Part shown: piece by piece, positions 1-11,902 of the stretch
How the letters are laid out: the number at the start of each line of letters is the position of its first letter
Numbering within the stretch: the first letter of the stretch is position 1
Assembly: GCA_009602735.1 (NCBI GenBank)
Contig: WELA01007467.1
Span: forward strand, 27,778-90,660
Origin: Mesotaenium endlicherianum
Taxonomy: Eukaryota > Streptophyta > Zygnematophyceae > Zygnematales > Mesotaeniaceae
Direction: 5' to 3'
DNA length: 62,883 bases
The notes under the pieces: generated by a model
Seen by the model: only the letters and a program-made list of their open reading frames with translations
Told to the model about the DNA's origin: nothing
Database searches by the model: none
Program-made: the position numbers and the translations under genes

Positions 1-85
1 GGGGGGGGGGTGGAGGTGTGTTCTGACAATGTGGCCCAAGCTGGGGCCAAGGGGAAGGGGGAGAGGGGGAAGGCGAGCAGGGTAC

Positions 86-2668
86 CAGGGCAGAGGGCTT
101 TGACTTTCTCGAGGCGCTCGATGCCGCGCGCGGAGAGGATGAGGCGCGCGCCCAGCCGCGCAAACTCGCCCGCCACCGCCTCTCCTGGTGCCCCCCCCGC
201 AAGCAGGTTGAGAAACCACCGCGATAGAGAGGGATTCCTTCCATTCAAACTCCCCCACCCTCTCCGAATGCTTTCATACTCGTCCCCGGCCTCTCGGACG
301 TCGTTGCAAATGCGATTGCTCCCGCACGCCGTTGGGTCAGAGACAGATTGCCAAGGCCGGGGATGAGGTTGGGGCCAGGTTAGGGTTAGGTTCAGGGTCA
401 CGGTCAGGGGTTTAAGGATTTGATATCCAGTTAAGGGGCCTCTGCTGAACCACCCCGCAGCCCCAGTTAGGTGCGGCGGCTGTGGAGGGCCGCGCTTGGG
501 CTTGCCAGGTGTCCTCTGCTGGCCCACTTGCAAGTGTGCCAGCTGAGACAATAATCTGTTGCAGCTGCTGCTGCTCCTGCGGCTGCGATTACTGCGGCTG
601 TGACCGGACCTGTGTGCCAGACTTCTACAAAATCGAAGGTTTTATTGTATGAACCTGTGTTGGATTATGGACACATATACATCTTCACATATATATACAT
701 ATATCTATGCATTTATATATATATATATATGTATATATAAGAAAATATGAATATAATGGTATTCATATGGTACTCATACAAACCTGTACACTCATTAAAA
801 ACCGGTGTACACAACATGAAACCATATATATATATATACGGACTAATGAATGAATAAGTGCATATATTTCTGCCCCCTCGGCTCTGCCGCCCAGCAACCT
901 CCAGGCCCTCAACTCGCGCACAGCAAGGTGGCACCCCCTGCAACTGCCACCTCTTGCACCCTGTGGCTATCACCCCCTGTTTGCGGGCGGCTGGGGAGGG
1001 CGTGCAATGCGGCCATGGATGGAAGATAGCACGTGGAAAAATAAAACAAAAAGAAAATGTAAATATATTCTGCACACCGTAATGACTGGAGATGTGCACG
1101 GGTAGTCATTGAATCAGGTACCACTGAGTCGAGAGCAGGAGTTTGATTCCCACGGTTAATTTCCTCTGGGCTTTGGGGCAAACAGCCCATACCGCTGCGA
1201 CCCCTCTCCAAAGAGGACGTGCGTGGAACCAATGCAGTATTCAAAGTTGAAAATGCATGCTTCCCTGTAACATGCATAATATATGCATTGTGTGTGTGTG
1301 TGCATGCGTGTGTGTGTGTGTGTGTGTGTTGGGTGTGTGTGCGTGTGTGGCTTCAACGAGCCGCTCAAGGGACCTGACGTGTATTATTTTTTCCCTCTGA
1401 TTTCTTCACTTCACGCTAGCAAGCTCCGATGCTCATGTCACCATCATGGTTGTTCCGACACGCAAAGCCGTCGCGAGATATCTCCATGCTCTCCTTCCCC
1501 TTAAATCATGATATTTTTTTGCGTTACTATATTCATGTTTTTGTTGTTGCTTCTACTTACGACCAATCAGTGGCTTTCTTTTTCCCCCCTCTCCGTCTTT
1601 TCTTTTTCTGTATCTCCTTAACTTCCTCGTTCCCTATGTTGCCTTCCTCTTTCCGTGTCATTCTCTTCACCCATTCCAATTTTTCGTACACCTTTTTTTG
1701 ACATTTGAAAAAAAAATCAGTGCATCAAGAATTGAGGGAGGCATCTCTCAGAACTTACCTATACCCTGGCTTGCCCCGGTGATCCACACCACCTGATAGA
1801 GTCAGATTAAGCAGAAAAGGAAATAGTAAGTGACATAATATATATTATATTGATTCTTAATGATCAATAGAAATATTTAAAAAAAAAATGCAAGGCTGAT
1901 GCTTGATGGATGTTGAAATGATATTCACTGAGAGAAGTGATGGGCCATGCTGTACTTACTAGGTGGAGGAAACATTCTCCCATACTATCTTAAACGTCAT
2001 GATAGAACATACATATTGCAGATACTACATGCGACCATAAATACTGTGACACCCTTGTAAGTTCCTCACCACTTGCCAGCTGGCATAACATGCACCTGCA
2101 TGCCACATTTACGGAGCAGCAGAAACCCATGCTGTCTACGTGCCAAATGCAAGATGCTTCTGACAAAGCTTACAATCTTGACACTTGCAAAGCACCTGCC
2201 TTTCTTTATTTTGGTTCGTTTTCTAAGTTCACAATTAGATTCAAAAAGGGTTCCAGGAGTACCTTGTTGTCAAAGGCTCCATCAGGAAGAGGTCCCTTTG
2301 AAAGAAAGGCCAGGTCGGCTGGAAGAAGAAGCCAAGCGAGGCAACACATCTCCGACTTATCAGATTCATGAGCATTCGATCCGCATTTCTCTACTAAGTC
2401 ATGACCCTCAGACATCATTCCCGTGCTGATACAACTCTCTAAATGGCCACTTTTCGAATAGGCGTCGTTTCTCGGTTTCCAGGTGTACGCTTGGCATTGA
2501 ATTTCTTCTCCATGCCTATCATGAATTTTCCTTGCAAAGTCACTTTGTATAGTCCTCTCGACTCCCATCAAATGAGTTCAGCGCCTTACCATCAGAACGA
2601 TAGAGCTTAATTATTCGCCAACTTGTCCAGACGACGACGAGGCCCAGGCCTACTAATAACAGCGCCAT
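86..2668 (-). CDS. Short-chain dehydrogenase/reductase, DHRS7-like, copy A (5' exons only; continues off left edge)
   Basis: This is an NAD(P)-dependent SDR oxidoreductase with an N-terminal membrane anchor; the substrate cannot be told. Exons read on the minus strand: exon 1 at 2668-2590 (hydrophobic MALLLVGLGLVVVW anchor, then basic residues), exon 2 at 2318-2263 (ADLAFLSKGPLPDGAFDNK), exon 3 at 1792-1759 with the cofactor motif TGASQGIG, and exon 4 at 184-86 containing GARLILSARGIERLEKVK, the beta-2/alpha-C region typical of SDRs. All junctions have GT and AG and the phases join (79+56 nt is a whole number of codons; exon 3 ends phase 1). The start at 2668 is chosen because the anchor begins there. 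The catalytic NAG, Ser and YxxxK exons would lie left of base 1. It is divergent from the ferritin-like gene at 4574. Family assignment is firm; the DHRS7-type label is inferred from anchor plus motif spacing. Confidence 0.82.
185..1758 (-). other. Intron 3 of SDR-A, with microsatellites
   Basis: No exon is seen between exon 4 and exon 3. The intron holds a TTAGGG-like stretch near 380-410, AT-rich microsatellites at about 703-735 and 820-837, and a GT repeat at about 1287-1350. A stretch at about 1090-1180 carries a tRNA-B-box-like GAGTTTGATTCCC. Its counterpart at about 11295-11370 in unit B is the same sequence, so it predates the duplication. Small ORFs here are low-complexity shadows. 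Confidence 0.6.
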
Positions 2669-3507
2669 TTCAGGTTTTCGTAGGCTGCTTGGGGATCGAG
2701 AACTTTGCAAAACCGTAGTATCACCCAGCAATGATATCGGAGCAAAACTTTAGAAATCTTTGTACGCGAAGCGCAATGAAAGACGAAGACTTTGATTGAC
2801 TGTTGTTCCTCACAACCGTCTTTTAAACTTCTTGATATGAAATGAGATGATATGAAGCAATTCTGAAGACACGGTTTATGTCAGTTCATATGTGCTCGCA
2901 TGTATATTATAAGTGAAAGTTCTACTGCTGAACTCCAGGACATATTATCGACAGCCAACGTGAGAGTTCGTGAGAGCACGCGAGAGCACAGGAGACGGGA
3001 GAAGATGGCGGGAGATGGCGACATTTGGCAAGCAGCAAGCTGGACCGATTGGCACCGAAGAAGCATGCGAAGAAGTAGCAGTGATTGGCAGTGATTGGCA
3101 GCGATCAGCAGCGACCAGCAGCGATGGTCAATGAGCACCAATAAGCACTTTTGATGACGACCATGTTGACTGATGTTGACAAGCCATCAACAATAAAAGG
3201 CTGTCGGCTGGCGTGGGCTGGCGTGGGCTTTCCCAGGGCTTTCCGGTTGTCTCCCGCCATGCTTTGCATTCTTACTTTGACCCCCGCAACCTTGGTCCCA
3301 CTCCGTCCGGCACCAATGAGCTCACTGCTCACCCGTGGAAATTGGTGGAAATTGTATAAAACAATTGGAAATGGTCAACATATGTTCATCAGGAAGTTGG
3401 AACTTGGAACTATCAGGACTGATCAGGAAGGTGCAATAGGATGGGCATTGGGTAGGAAGTTGGAACTAGGATTCGGGAACTTGGAAGAGTAGAAAATGGG
3501 GCATGTG
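2669..3507. promoter_or_regulatory. Intergenic region between divergent SDR-A and ferritin-A genes (left part)
   Basis: This is the left half of a 1.9-kb head-to-head intergenic region. It must hold the SDR-A promoter, but no convincing TATA box or named site was recognised. It aligns with 58941-59611 in unit B. The block rich in GAGAGCAC repeats near 2970-3000 is conserved at about 59240-59270. Confidence 0.4.
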
Positions 3508-3918
3508 ACCAAAATAGCCCTGAACTTCGCATAATGAACCAGATCCAGTGCCAAACTTTCAAGAAATTCCAAACTCGGACTCGCACATGTAGTCCTCATC
3601 AAGATCAGAAGCAGCTGGCAAATTGAGCGTAAATATTTTTCCCACAAGCATAGTGACCTGACACACCATTCTCTGACCTTTTCGCCGCGAGAACAGTTAC
3701 TATTGTAGAAACCAGAAGGGGGGCTTCTATTATATAATCATAGCCTCGGCTAAGTCGACCTGCGAGTAGAAAAGTCCCCTCCGGGAACCATGTGGGAAGC
3801 CTCTCACTTTCGGTTTGCCAGCTGCTTCTGACGTTGACTAGGACTACATGTGCGAGTCCGAGTTTGGAAGTTTGGCACTGGATCTGGTTCATTATGCAAA
3901 GTTCAGGGCTGTTTTGGT
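3508..3918. mobile_element. Foldback-type (long inverted repeat) element
   Basis: Bases from about 3508 to 3620 reappear inverted at about 3826 to 3918. For example, CCAAAATAGCCCTGAACTT at 3509 pairs with AAGTTCAGGGCTGTTTTGG ending at 3917, with few mismatches over about 100 bp and a loop of about 200 bp. The matching place in unit B (about 59960) lacks it, so it arrived after the duplication or was lost from B. There is no coding capacity. A long-TIR MITE or foldback element is the best reading; no clear target duplication was identified. Confidence 0.7.
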
Positions 3919-4573
3919 AATTTGCCCTAGAAAATGCAGGAGGATCCAGACAAAATTTTGTCGTTATAGAACAAAAATTTGTCTAGTAGCTGTTAATCTA
4001 TAAAACAAGGTGTTATCTGAAACATCACAAGGCAGTCCAGTGATTGATCCCCATCACGACTGACAGTAAAGCGTTCAGGGGCTAACACGTCAACGACTTT
4101 GAATACATACCGCAATTATTGCAGTACTAGCCAGTACTGGCTACTACCGCATTGCGGAAGCAGCCTCACAAATCCTGGCCGATTCCTTACCTGACGCCAT
4201 TTTGTGCCCTCAAGCGCCCTCCAGGCACCTCTAGGGATCTCTACGCTCTGTATATTCTGCTAAAACACGAGCCAATGAGGGATCGACCTTAACCGGTAGA
4301 GCACTTCCATAATAACGCCAAGTAAACTCGACAAAACTGTATCGTTTGTGTTGTCAAGCCGAACTCGCCCCTAGTTGCACTCCATAGCGTGCACAACCCC
4401 GCTGGCTCCAAATTTTTCGTTGCCAATCGAGGCCAGTCGAGGCAAGTTGAATGAGGATTGCCAAAATTCACCGCCTGTATGTAGGAAGAGCTCGAGGATT
4501 GCTACAGAGTTACTCTCGCTGATTTGTAATAGCTACCCGCACTCCTTTACTCATTCTCGGCTTGATATCTACA
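3919..4573 (+). promoter_or_regulatory. Upstream region of ferritin-like gene A
   Basis: This aligns with about 60040-61025 upstream of gene B, including a conserved stretch CAGTAGAGCACTTC-like at 4298 and 60750 that resembles a tRNA D-arm. No TATA box stands out in A. The equivalent position in B has TATATATT at about 60922. ATG context (ACAATGG) is favourable. Confidence 0.4.
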
Positions 4574-6327
4574 ATGGCGTCCATTGTAGCATGGCTCGTC
4601 GCGTTCCTGGCCTTGTTCTCGTGCGCGGCATCAGCTGTGGATCTTGACGTACCTATCCTGAACTTCGCCCTGAACCTCGGTGAGTGCTTTGGTCCCGGAA
4701 ATTCGTCAAGGAGACGTACATTGTTGAGCTGCTGGAAGCAGTCTATTCTATCTTTCGACTTTTATACCAGCATGGCTGTGTGAAGCGCCGACTCAGTGGC
4801 GCGATGGTTTCTGCCATCTTGAGTACTGTTAGACGAAGCTGCAGCCGGTTACCAATCGACCAGATTACGATGTCTGCGATCATTTAGTCAAACAGCTGTT
4901 TGCTCATTTTTTGTTTTTCTGATAACGATTGTGGTTCAATTTCGAAGTTGAACAATCAATACTGACTTATTCCTCCCTCAACTTTGTGCAGAATGCCTCG
5001 AGGCACAGTTCTACTCGTGGGCTGCCTATGGCAAGGGCCTATCTCTGGCCGACAGAGGAGGCGGCCCCCTCCCTCTGGGAGGCAACAAAGCCCTGCTCAG
5101 CCCGGCCGCCAGGGCCATCGCCTCTGACATTGCCGATGACGAGATTAGCCACGTCAGGTTCCTGAGAGCTGCGCTCGGAAAGGCCGCCGTGCAGTGCCCC
5201 AGGATTGACATTGGCAAGGCCTTCGGCGATGCTGCTGTCGCCGCTTTTGGCAGGAATCTCAGCCCCCCCTTCAACCCTTACGGCAGTGACATTGTGTTCT
5301 ACCACGGTGCCTTCATCTTTGAGGACGTCGGTGTGACTGCATACAAAGGCGCCGCCCGCCTCATCACCAACAAAGACTACCTGGAGGTCAGCATCCCCGA
5401 AATTGCTCCGATCCGCTTTATGTCCTGCTTTGTCCCTGCATTAAGAGGCCCTGAGCATTGGACGGGTGGGCTATGGAGTGGGGTGGGTTGGGTTGGGGAG
5501 AATTTGAGTGGCTTGTTTGGAGTACGAGTGCCTTGGGCTGGAGTTGAACTCAGAACACTGAGAGCATTGCATGCAGCTGAGTCTCATAAAGTGCCTCAGT
5601 CTCTAGTAGATCCAATCTCATAGTTCCACACACTTTCAACTTTTAGGGGGGGTGCTTGTTGCCATCTCGGTTTCTCTCTCTGCACTCAATTGACTTTTAT
5701 CGCCTGGAGCAGTTTATCCACCCCAGCAATGTACATCTAGCTCTGGTACCTGTGTGAATGCAGTGCTGGTCTACAATGGGTGGGGTGATGGGCGTATTCA
5801 ACACGCAGAGAGAAACTTTTGCTGCTGTTCACATTTCTCCTCTGTTAGATTCCCCTAAGTACTGCTCCCTCCTCCTGCTTCAGCACGCTGCCGGGGAGCT
5901 TACAATCCCACAGAGGCTGATGTTCACCTTCCCCTCTCTTCAAGAGCCTAACGTTGATTGTCCCTGTTATTGTCCCTCCCTTCTGTCCTCCCCTTTGAAC
6001 CAGGTTGCTGCCGGTATCCTTGCCGTGGAGGCGTACCACGGGGGCTTCATCCGTGCCAAGCTTCTGGAGTCAGCCGACGAGTACGTTTTCCCGCACATGA
6101 CCGAGGTCAGGGCAATTGTCGGTGCCATTTCTGCCCTTCGCGCGTCAGTGAGCGGCCAGAAGGACGACCAGGGCATCATCGAGAACCACAAGTACGTCAT
6201 CGCGCCGGCCAACAAGAACGCCGTCGCTTTCAGCCGCAACACCACCCAGGTCCTCCGCATCGTCTACCTCGGAGGCAAGACCAAGGGAGGCTTCTTCCCC
6301 CTGGGCCTCAACGGCGACATCAAGTAG
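4574..6327 (+). CDS. Desiccation-related PCC13-62-like ferritin-like protein, copy A
   Basis: Three exons: 4574-4679, 4992-5386 and 6004-6327 (introns 312 and 617 bp, GT-AG), giving 274 aa. Residues 1-21 form a signal peptide (MASIVAWLVAFLALFSCAASA), so the product is secreted or vacuolar. The rest is the Ferritin_2 four-helix fold of the PCC13-62 family: LECLEAQFYSWAAYG opens helix 1. Two EXXH metal-type motifs follow (DEISHV in exon 2, VEAYHGG at the start of exon 3), with EDVGVTAYKGAA between them. The C-terminus has the family FSRNTTQVLRIVY segment. Family members accumulate on drying in resurrection plants; biochemical activity is not settled. Exon joins are confirmed by copy B, which has the same exon lengths (106, 395, 324). 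It is divergent from SDR-A. Confidence 0.95.
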
Positions 6328-8380
6328 ATTAAGAATGGGCGCCAGTAGCAGATGGAGGGATGTATATATTTATAGACTCCATCGGCTCCATAGAAGTACT
6401 AAAGAAAAGTTGAAGGACTCTCAGCCCTCCTAGCTCCCTTCTGCTGTTCATTCAGGGGAGGGGGGGGGGGGGGCACTCTATAATGTGATGCCATGGGGCG
6501 GGGTACAGCTGAGACTCCTTATGTCTCCATCTACTTAGGCAGGTTCTTCCTCTCTCTCCCCTCCATCTGCAAAGACAGGGGCTCCTGTGTGTAGAATGAG
6601 AGTGTGGCTTGTGGCCTGGTGTTTTTGGTGTGCATGCTGGAAAATGCTAGCACACTTCCACCCTGGACCACCCTGGAGTCCCACCTGCTATCCCTGGCTT
6701 TAGGCGAGCGAAAGTACCCCCCACACCACTTTAGTTAGTCGAGAGCCTAGCAAATTAGCAGGAGCCCGGGTCTCATAAACTTTGTGATGTATTTATAGCA
6801 TCTTAGCTAGAGTGTGCCCATCATGATAGGTACATGTTACACGTCTATGTGTGTGACATGCTTTTGTACCGCCGAGGTGCCTACCTCCACTTCAAAAGCT
6901 TTTTGAATCAGAGCTCTCCCTACTACGCCCCACTGACTCGAATATTTTGAGGAATGTCTACTCCACCTCGCACATTTGCGCATGCCTGAATCCCATCTAT
7001 CGATGCATTGTCTCAAATGATGCGGGTCTCGCTGCCGTGGTTCTTTCTTGAGACTGCTGTCAGCACCAGTTGCTTGCCACACTGTTCACGTGGGACTATC
7101 GAGTTTTTTGAGACCAGCGCTCACCTGATAGTAACTTAGGAAGTCTTAGGAAGTACTTGGAAAGTCTTTAGGGCACGCAAAAACTCGCAGTGGAGGGCTG
7201 TCATGGAGTCCTGGAGCAGATGTGATCAGCTCAGGAACACATTTTACTAGACAGGTTGTTGTCTGACTTCATATGAGAGTATCATGAGCTGTATGTCATT
7301 TGATGCAAGTAGTAAGGACAAACAGAGAGGCATATATGCCATCAACCTACACTGACGGACATGTGATTTCCACTGCTCCGCTCTGCGCAGCAGCTCATCT
7401 TACGTTGTGGGAGTACCTCACATACCCAATCATCAGACTCTCTGAGCACCGTAACTCTGGAAGTGGTGAAGCAAACGCATGAGCAGAGGGTGGGTCGCTC
7501 CCCCCCGATGCCGCCCTACCCTCTCGCCTTCCCTCTCCCCCTCTCCCTCTCCCTCTTCTCTCCCTCCGCCTCTTTCTCGTCTCCAGCTGCCAATCCTGCT
7601 CCCAGTCTGCCGTCCCTCCCCCTCTTGCTCCCTCCCTTTCTCTCCATGTAGCTGGATAAGCAGGCAAGGAGGGCCTGCTGAGCAGAGGTGACGGCTTTGA
7701 ATACCTACTGCACAGGAACAGGCGGAAGGCAAGCAGGCAGGCGAGCAGCAGGCAGACAGGCGGGGATGGTGAGGGGAATGAAGCAGAGGATGCCAAGAGG
7801 GCCTCGAAAGGCTCAGACTACAAGAGGCACAGCAGCACAAACAGCACAAGGAGGAGCAGGAAGAGGAGCAGGAGGAGAAGGAGGAGGAGGTGGAGGAGGA
7901 ATATGAGCAGGGGGAGCAGGAGCAGGCGCGGGGGAGGAGAACTAGCAGGAGGAAGAGGAGAAGGCCGCAGGGGTGCGAGGGGGGGAGGGAGAGGGGCAGT
8001 ACCACAGTGATGTGGCCGCAGCACCCCCACACCCCCCCCAAACACCCCCAGTGCCCACACCCCCACACCCCCACCCCCCAACCCAACATTCACAGAGCAA
8101 CATGTGGCACACTGTAAGAGCACGCCCACCACAGAAGGCTAGCCCCCCTCTGTGGCGGGTCCTTCTCCACTAGACACCCCCCCCACACACAAAAGCATAT
8201 GTCATATGCAGGTTGAAGTGACCCAGTCCACATGTACGTGTTTAAGCGCTCTGTTCTTACCAGCCTCATCAACCGGACCCCGTAAGGCTTGAGCATTTGG
8301 GAAAAAAAAAAGAAAAAAAAGAAAGCCAATACTCAGACCTGAAGAGAAGACATGCTCCTGCATAGAACCTGACACAGTAT
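6328..8380. other. Intergenic region with G- and GGAGG-rich low-complexity DNA
   Basis: The 3' UTR of ferritin A probably ends near 6420-6480, followed by a poly-G run at about 6462-6474. A TC-rich block at about 7500-7650, a GGAGGAG-type repeat at about 7845-7965 and a CACCCC repeat at about 8020-8090 follow. The long ORFs seen here on both strands are compositional and I see no gene. Confidence 0.55.
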
Positions 8381-8438
8381 CCTAATCCTAGCCCTAACCC
8401 TAACTCTACCCTAGCCCTAACCCTAATCCTAATCCTAG
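8381..8438 (-). repeat. Degenerate interstitial telomere-like repeat (CCCTAA type)
   Basis: About nine consecutive units of CCCTAA, CCTAAT or CCTAGC occur here. The G-rich strand reads TTAGGG-like. A shorter TTAGGG-like stretch lies at about 380-410. The array is too short and too degenerate to be a chromosome end. Confidence 0.65.
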
Positions 8439-9438
8439 AGCTGGCCCAAAGCATCAGCCAGAAGCCTGCATGAGTTTGAAACGTCACAGGGGTACTAGGA
8501 GTGAGAAGCCGGAGGTAGGAAAAGACAGAGCTGGAGGTGGCGACAGAGAGAGGGCCCAGAGGAAACCACAGCAAGAGTCTGGAGCTTGCCCCAGAGGGCC
8601 TTCCTGGGGGGGCCAGCTGCCCGAGAGGGGGGGGGCGTGACCGGACACGCAGGCAGAGAGGGAGAAGCAGAATGCAGCTATTATAGCCAAGCAAAGCGGC
8701 AAAGCAAGTGTCGTTGGTGGCGAGGCTTAGCAGCTAACTGGGCAATGGAGCACACGTAGAGCAGCTCTAAAATTGACACGTGACAGTGGCACGCGCGTGA
8801 CAGTTGCAGCTCCGGAGATGCCGCGTGTCAGTCTCGCGCGTGCGCGTGCACGAGGGCACGCCTGAGCATGGCTTGACAAGTGGCTCGAAGAGACGACGTG
8901 TGAGAGAACTGGAGGCAGCACCTTATGAAGGTGGAGTGGGCGAACTCGGAGACTCTGGGAGGTGACAGGTGTCGTCCAATGGCAGGTGGAGGAAGGAGGG
9001 CAAGGAGCGTATGGGACGGGGGTAGGCCGCGTTGTGGACGAGGAAATCGATGCCCGCCTCGCCAAAGCACGCCTCCGAGCCGCCCGCCAGATCCGGCAGC
9101 AGCAGGGCCACCCCGCCGGAGCCGTGCCTTCCTGCGTAGACAGGTGGCGCACGCACGCAGGTGCACACGTGGCATGAGGCGGCAAGCGCCGCTTGGCTGC
9201 CCACGCCAGGACGCGCCCGGAATGCCCGTGCCAGGGCGCGTATGGGTGTGTGTGCAGGTGCGAGTATGTGGGCGTGGCATGTGCCTGTGTGTGTGTGTCT
9301 GAGCAAGCGCACACACGCAAAGGGAGGTGGAAAGGGGGGCATCGGCGGCTGGCAGGTACCCTCTGCTGCTGCTCCTCACCACTGCTCGTTTCCAAAGACA
9401 TTCTCTATCACACATCAGCCTCAATTGCCCTATCTCAT

Positions 9439-9565
9439 ACATACACAGACACACACACACACACACGCGCGCACGCACACACGCACACACACACAAACAC
9501 ACACACACACATACCTACACGCGCACACACATGCACACACACTCTTATACACACATACACACATG
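9439..9565. repeat. AC/CA microsatellite
   Basis: A compound (AC)n tract broken by GC and AT dinucleotides lies in an SDR-B intron. It produces spurious His/Thr and Val/Cys-rich ORFs on the two strands. Confidence 0.9.
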
Positions 9566-10124
9566 CCCTGACCCACACACGCACACCTCAATGCCCAGCT
9601 TTTCCTCCAACCCTGACACAAACTCCGGACACTACCAACTAGTTCCTCACCCTTCACCTTGCCGGCTCTCCTCTGTCTCTCTCCGCTGCAGAGAGAAGTG
9701 TGCGACGACCGCGCCATCACCGCTAGACTCGGGCGCTCAGTCATTGGCGCCACACCAGGTTCCAGGGCAGGATCTAGGGTGAGTAGGCCCTAGGGCCCGC
9801 AAGTGCAGGGTAGAGTCTAGGGTGAGTAGGGCCTCGATGAAGAGTACAAATTACAGGTCCAGGAGTATGGGTTTAAGGACCATAGTTGGAGAGGGAGAGG
9901 GGCGCGGGGTAGTGTGGGGGTGGTCGTGGGGGTGGGGGTGTGTTCTGACAATGTGGCCCAAGCTGGGGCCGAAGGGGGGGGGAAGAGGAGGAGGGCGAGT
10001 AGGGTACCAGGGCACAGGGCTTTGACTTTCTCGAGGCGGCCGATGCCGCGCGCGGGAAGGATGAGGCGTGCGCCAGCCGCGCAAACTCCCTTGCCACCGC
10101 CTCCCCTGGTTTACCCCCCCCCCC

Positions 10125-10565
10125 NNNNNNNNNNNNNNNNNNNNNNNNNNNNNNNNNNNNNNNNNNNNNNNNNNNNNNNNNNNNNNNNNNNNNNNNNNNN
10201 NNNNNNNNNNNNNNNNNNNNNNNNNNNNNNNNNNNNNNNNNNNNNNNNNNNNNNNNNNNNNNNNNNNNNNNNNNNNNNNNNNNNNNNNNNNNNNNNNNNN
10301 NNNNNNNNNNNNNNNNNNNNNNNNNNNNNNNNNNNNNNNNNNNNNNNNNNNNNNNNNNNNNNNNNNNNNNNNNNNNNNNNNNNNNNNNNNNNNNNNNNNN
10401 NNNNNNNNNNNNNNNNNNNNNNNNNNNNNNNNNNNNNNNNNNNNNNNNNNNNNNNNNNNNNNNNNNNNNNNNNNNNNNNNNNNNNNNNNNNNNNNNNNNN
10501 NNNNNNNNNNNNNNNNNNNNNNNNNNNNNNNNNNNNNNNNNNNNNNNNNNNNNNNNNNNNNNNNN
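10125..10565. other. Assembly gap (441 N)
   Basis: The run of N is flanked by poly-C on the left and CCTCCCCC on the right, so the gap sits in a C-rich low-complexity tract of the SDR-B intron. The equivalent tract in unit A (about 185-200) is short. Any ORF reported across this gap is an artefact. Confidence 0.99.
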
Positions 10566-11035
10566 CCTCCCCCCCCTCCCCCTCCTCCCTCTCTCTCCCT
10601 CGTCCCAGAGCCTGTGCTGAATGCTTTCATACTCGACCGCCGCCTCTCGGACGTCGTCGCAAATGCGGATGCTTGCCCACACGCCGTCGGGTCAGAGGCA
10701 GATTGCCAAGGCCAAAGATGAGGTTGGGGCCAGGTTGGGGTTAGGTTTGGGGTTATGGTCAAGGTTTAAGGATTTGAGATCCGGTTAAGGGGTCTCTGCT
10801 GAGCCACCCCCGCAGCCCCAGCAAGGGGCGGTGGCTGTGGAGGGCCGTGCTTGGGCTTGCCAGGTGTCCTCTGCAGGCCCACTTGCAATGTGCCAGCTGA
10901 GACAATACTCTGTTGCAGCTGCTGCTGCTCCTGCGGCTGCAATTTCTGCGGCTGCGGTTACTGCGGCTGTGAGTGGACCTGTGTGCCAGACTGCTATGAA
11001 ATTAAGGTTTTAGTGTATGAACCATCACATATATA

Positions 11036-11073
<38 letters not shown>

Positions 11074-11902
11074 GGTATTCACACGAACCTGTATTTTCAT
11101 ATGAACCGATATACACTACATGAACCCGTACATAATATACGGACTTGTGCCAGATATAAGAACGCGTATAATTTGCCCCCTCGGCTCTGCCGCCCAGCAC
11201 CCTTAAATCAAGTACAGCAAGGCGGCACCCCCTGCCACTGCCACCTGTTGCGCCCTGTGGCTATCAAATAAATGCTGCACTCCTTGAGGCCTAGAGATGT
11301 GCACGGGTAGGCATCGAATCAGGTGACACTAAGTCGAGAGCAGGAGTTCCATTCCCACAGTTGAATACCCGCACCGCTGCGGCCCCTCTTCAAAGTGGAC
11401 GTGCATAGGACCGGTTCAGTCACCCAGTCACGACACTGCATGCTATTTTGTGACATAAGAATACACACCTGCTCGCATGTGTGTGTGTGTGTGTATGTGC
11501 TTATGTGGCTTTCACTACGCGGGGGATCTTACGCGTGTTCCTCCCACTGAATTTTTCAATTCACGCTTGCAAGCTCCGTGGCTCATGTCGTCATCATGGT
11601 TTTCCCATCACGCAAGTTCATTACGAGATAGCTGCATGCTCTCCTTCCCCTTGCATCATGTTACTCGTTTTCATTACTATTTTTATGTTTCTGTTGTTTC
11701 TACTCACAACCAATTGAGAGGCTCTTTCTTCTTTTCCGTCTCTTTCTCTCTCCGTCTCCTCACCTTCATCGGTCCTTCTCGTTGCCTTCCTCTTTCCGTC
11801 TCCTTCTCCTTCTTTTCCCCAATTTAATTTCTCGTTGCACAATGTTTTGCTAGAAAAATAAGAGTGCATCGCAATCTGGGCGTGGCATCTCCCAAAGTTT
11901 AC
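10566..11902 (-). other. Intron 3 of SDR-B
   Basis: Colinear with 240-1758 of unit A: a G-rich stretch, a GCTGCTGCTCCTGCGGCTGC block, an AT microsatellite (11027-11067) and a short GT repeat near 11478-11495. No exon is seen. Confidence 0.55.

Larger units (their letters stand above)
1..6475. repeat. Tandem segmental duplication, unit A (matching part)
   Basis: This block is repeated further right in the same order and orientation. Bases 1 to about 2405 match about 9930 to 12671, and about 2406 to 6475 match 58691 to 62883. Shared landmarks are four SDR exons, AT and GT microsatellites in the same introns, the whole ferritin-like gene and its G-rich 3' flank. Unit length is about 9.9 kb. The match is diverged, with many substitutions and indels in introns, while ferritin exons stay about 96% identical in protein. 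Confidence 0.9.

Noticed and set aside
1287..1350. CRISPR-like short repeats
   Set aside because: Plain GT microsatellite without spacers. Eukaryotic context.
4290..4390. tRNA-like AACCGGTAGAGCAC in the ferritin upstream region (also at 60745)
   Set aside because: Resembles a D-arm only. No T-arm at the correct distance. It is simply conserved by the duplication.
7433..8089. Long minus-strand ORF of 218 aa and overlapping ORFs
   Set aside because: Built from TC-, GGAGG- and CACCCC-type low-complexity DNA. Several frames are open at once and no domain is visible.
9161..9782. His/Thr-rich and Val/Cys-rich ORFs
   Set aside because: Translation of an AC microsatellite.
9851..10762. ORFs of about 220-300 aa crossing the N run
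   Set aside because: Most of their length is undetermined bases.
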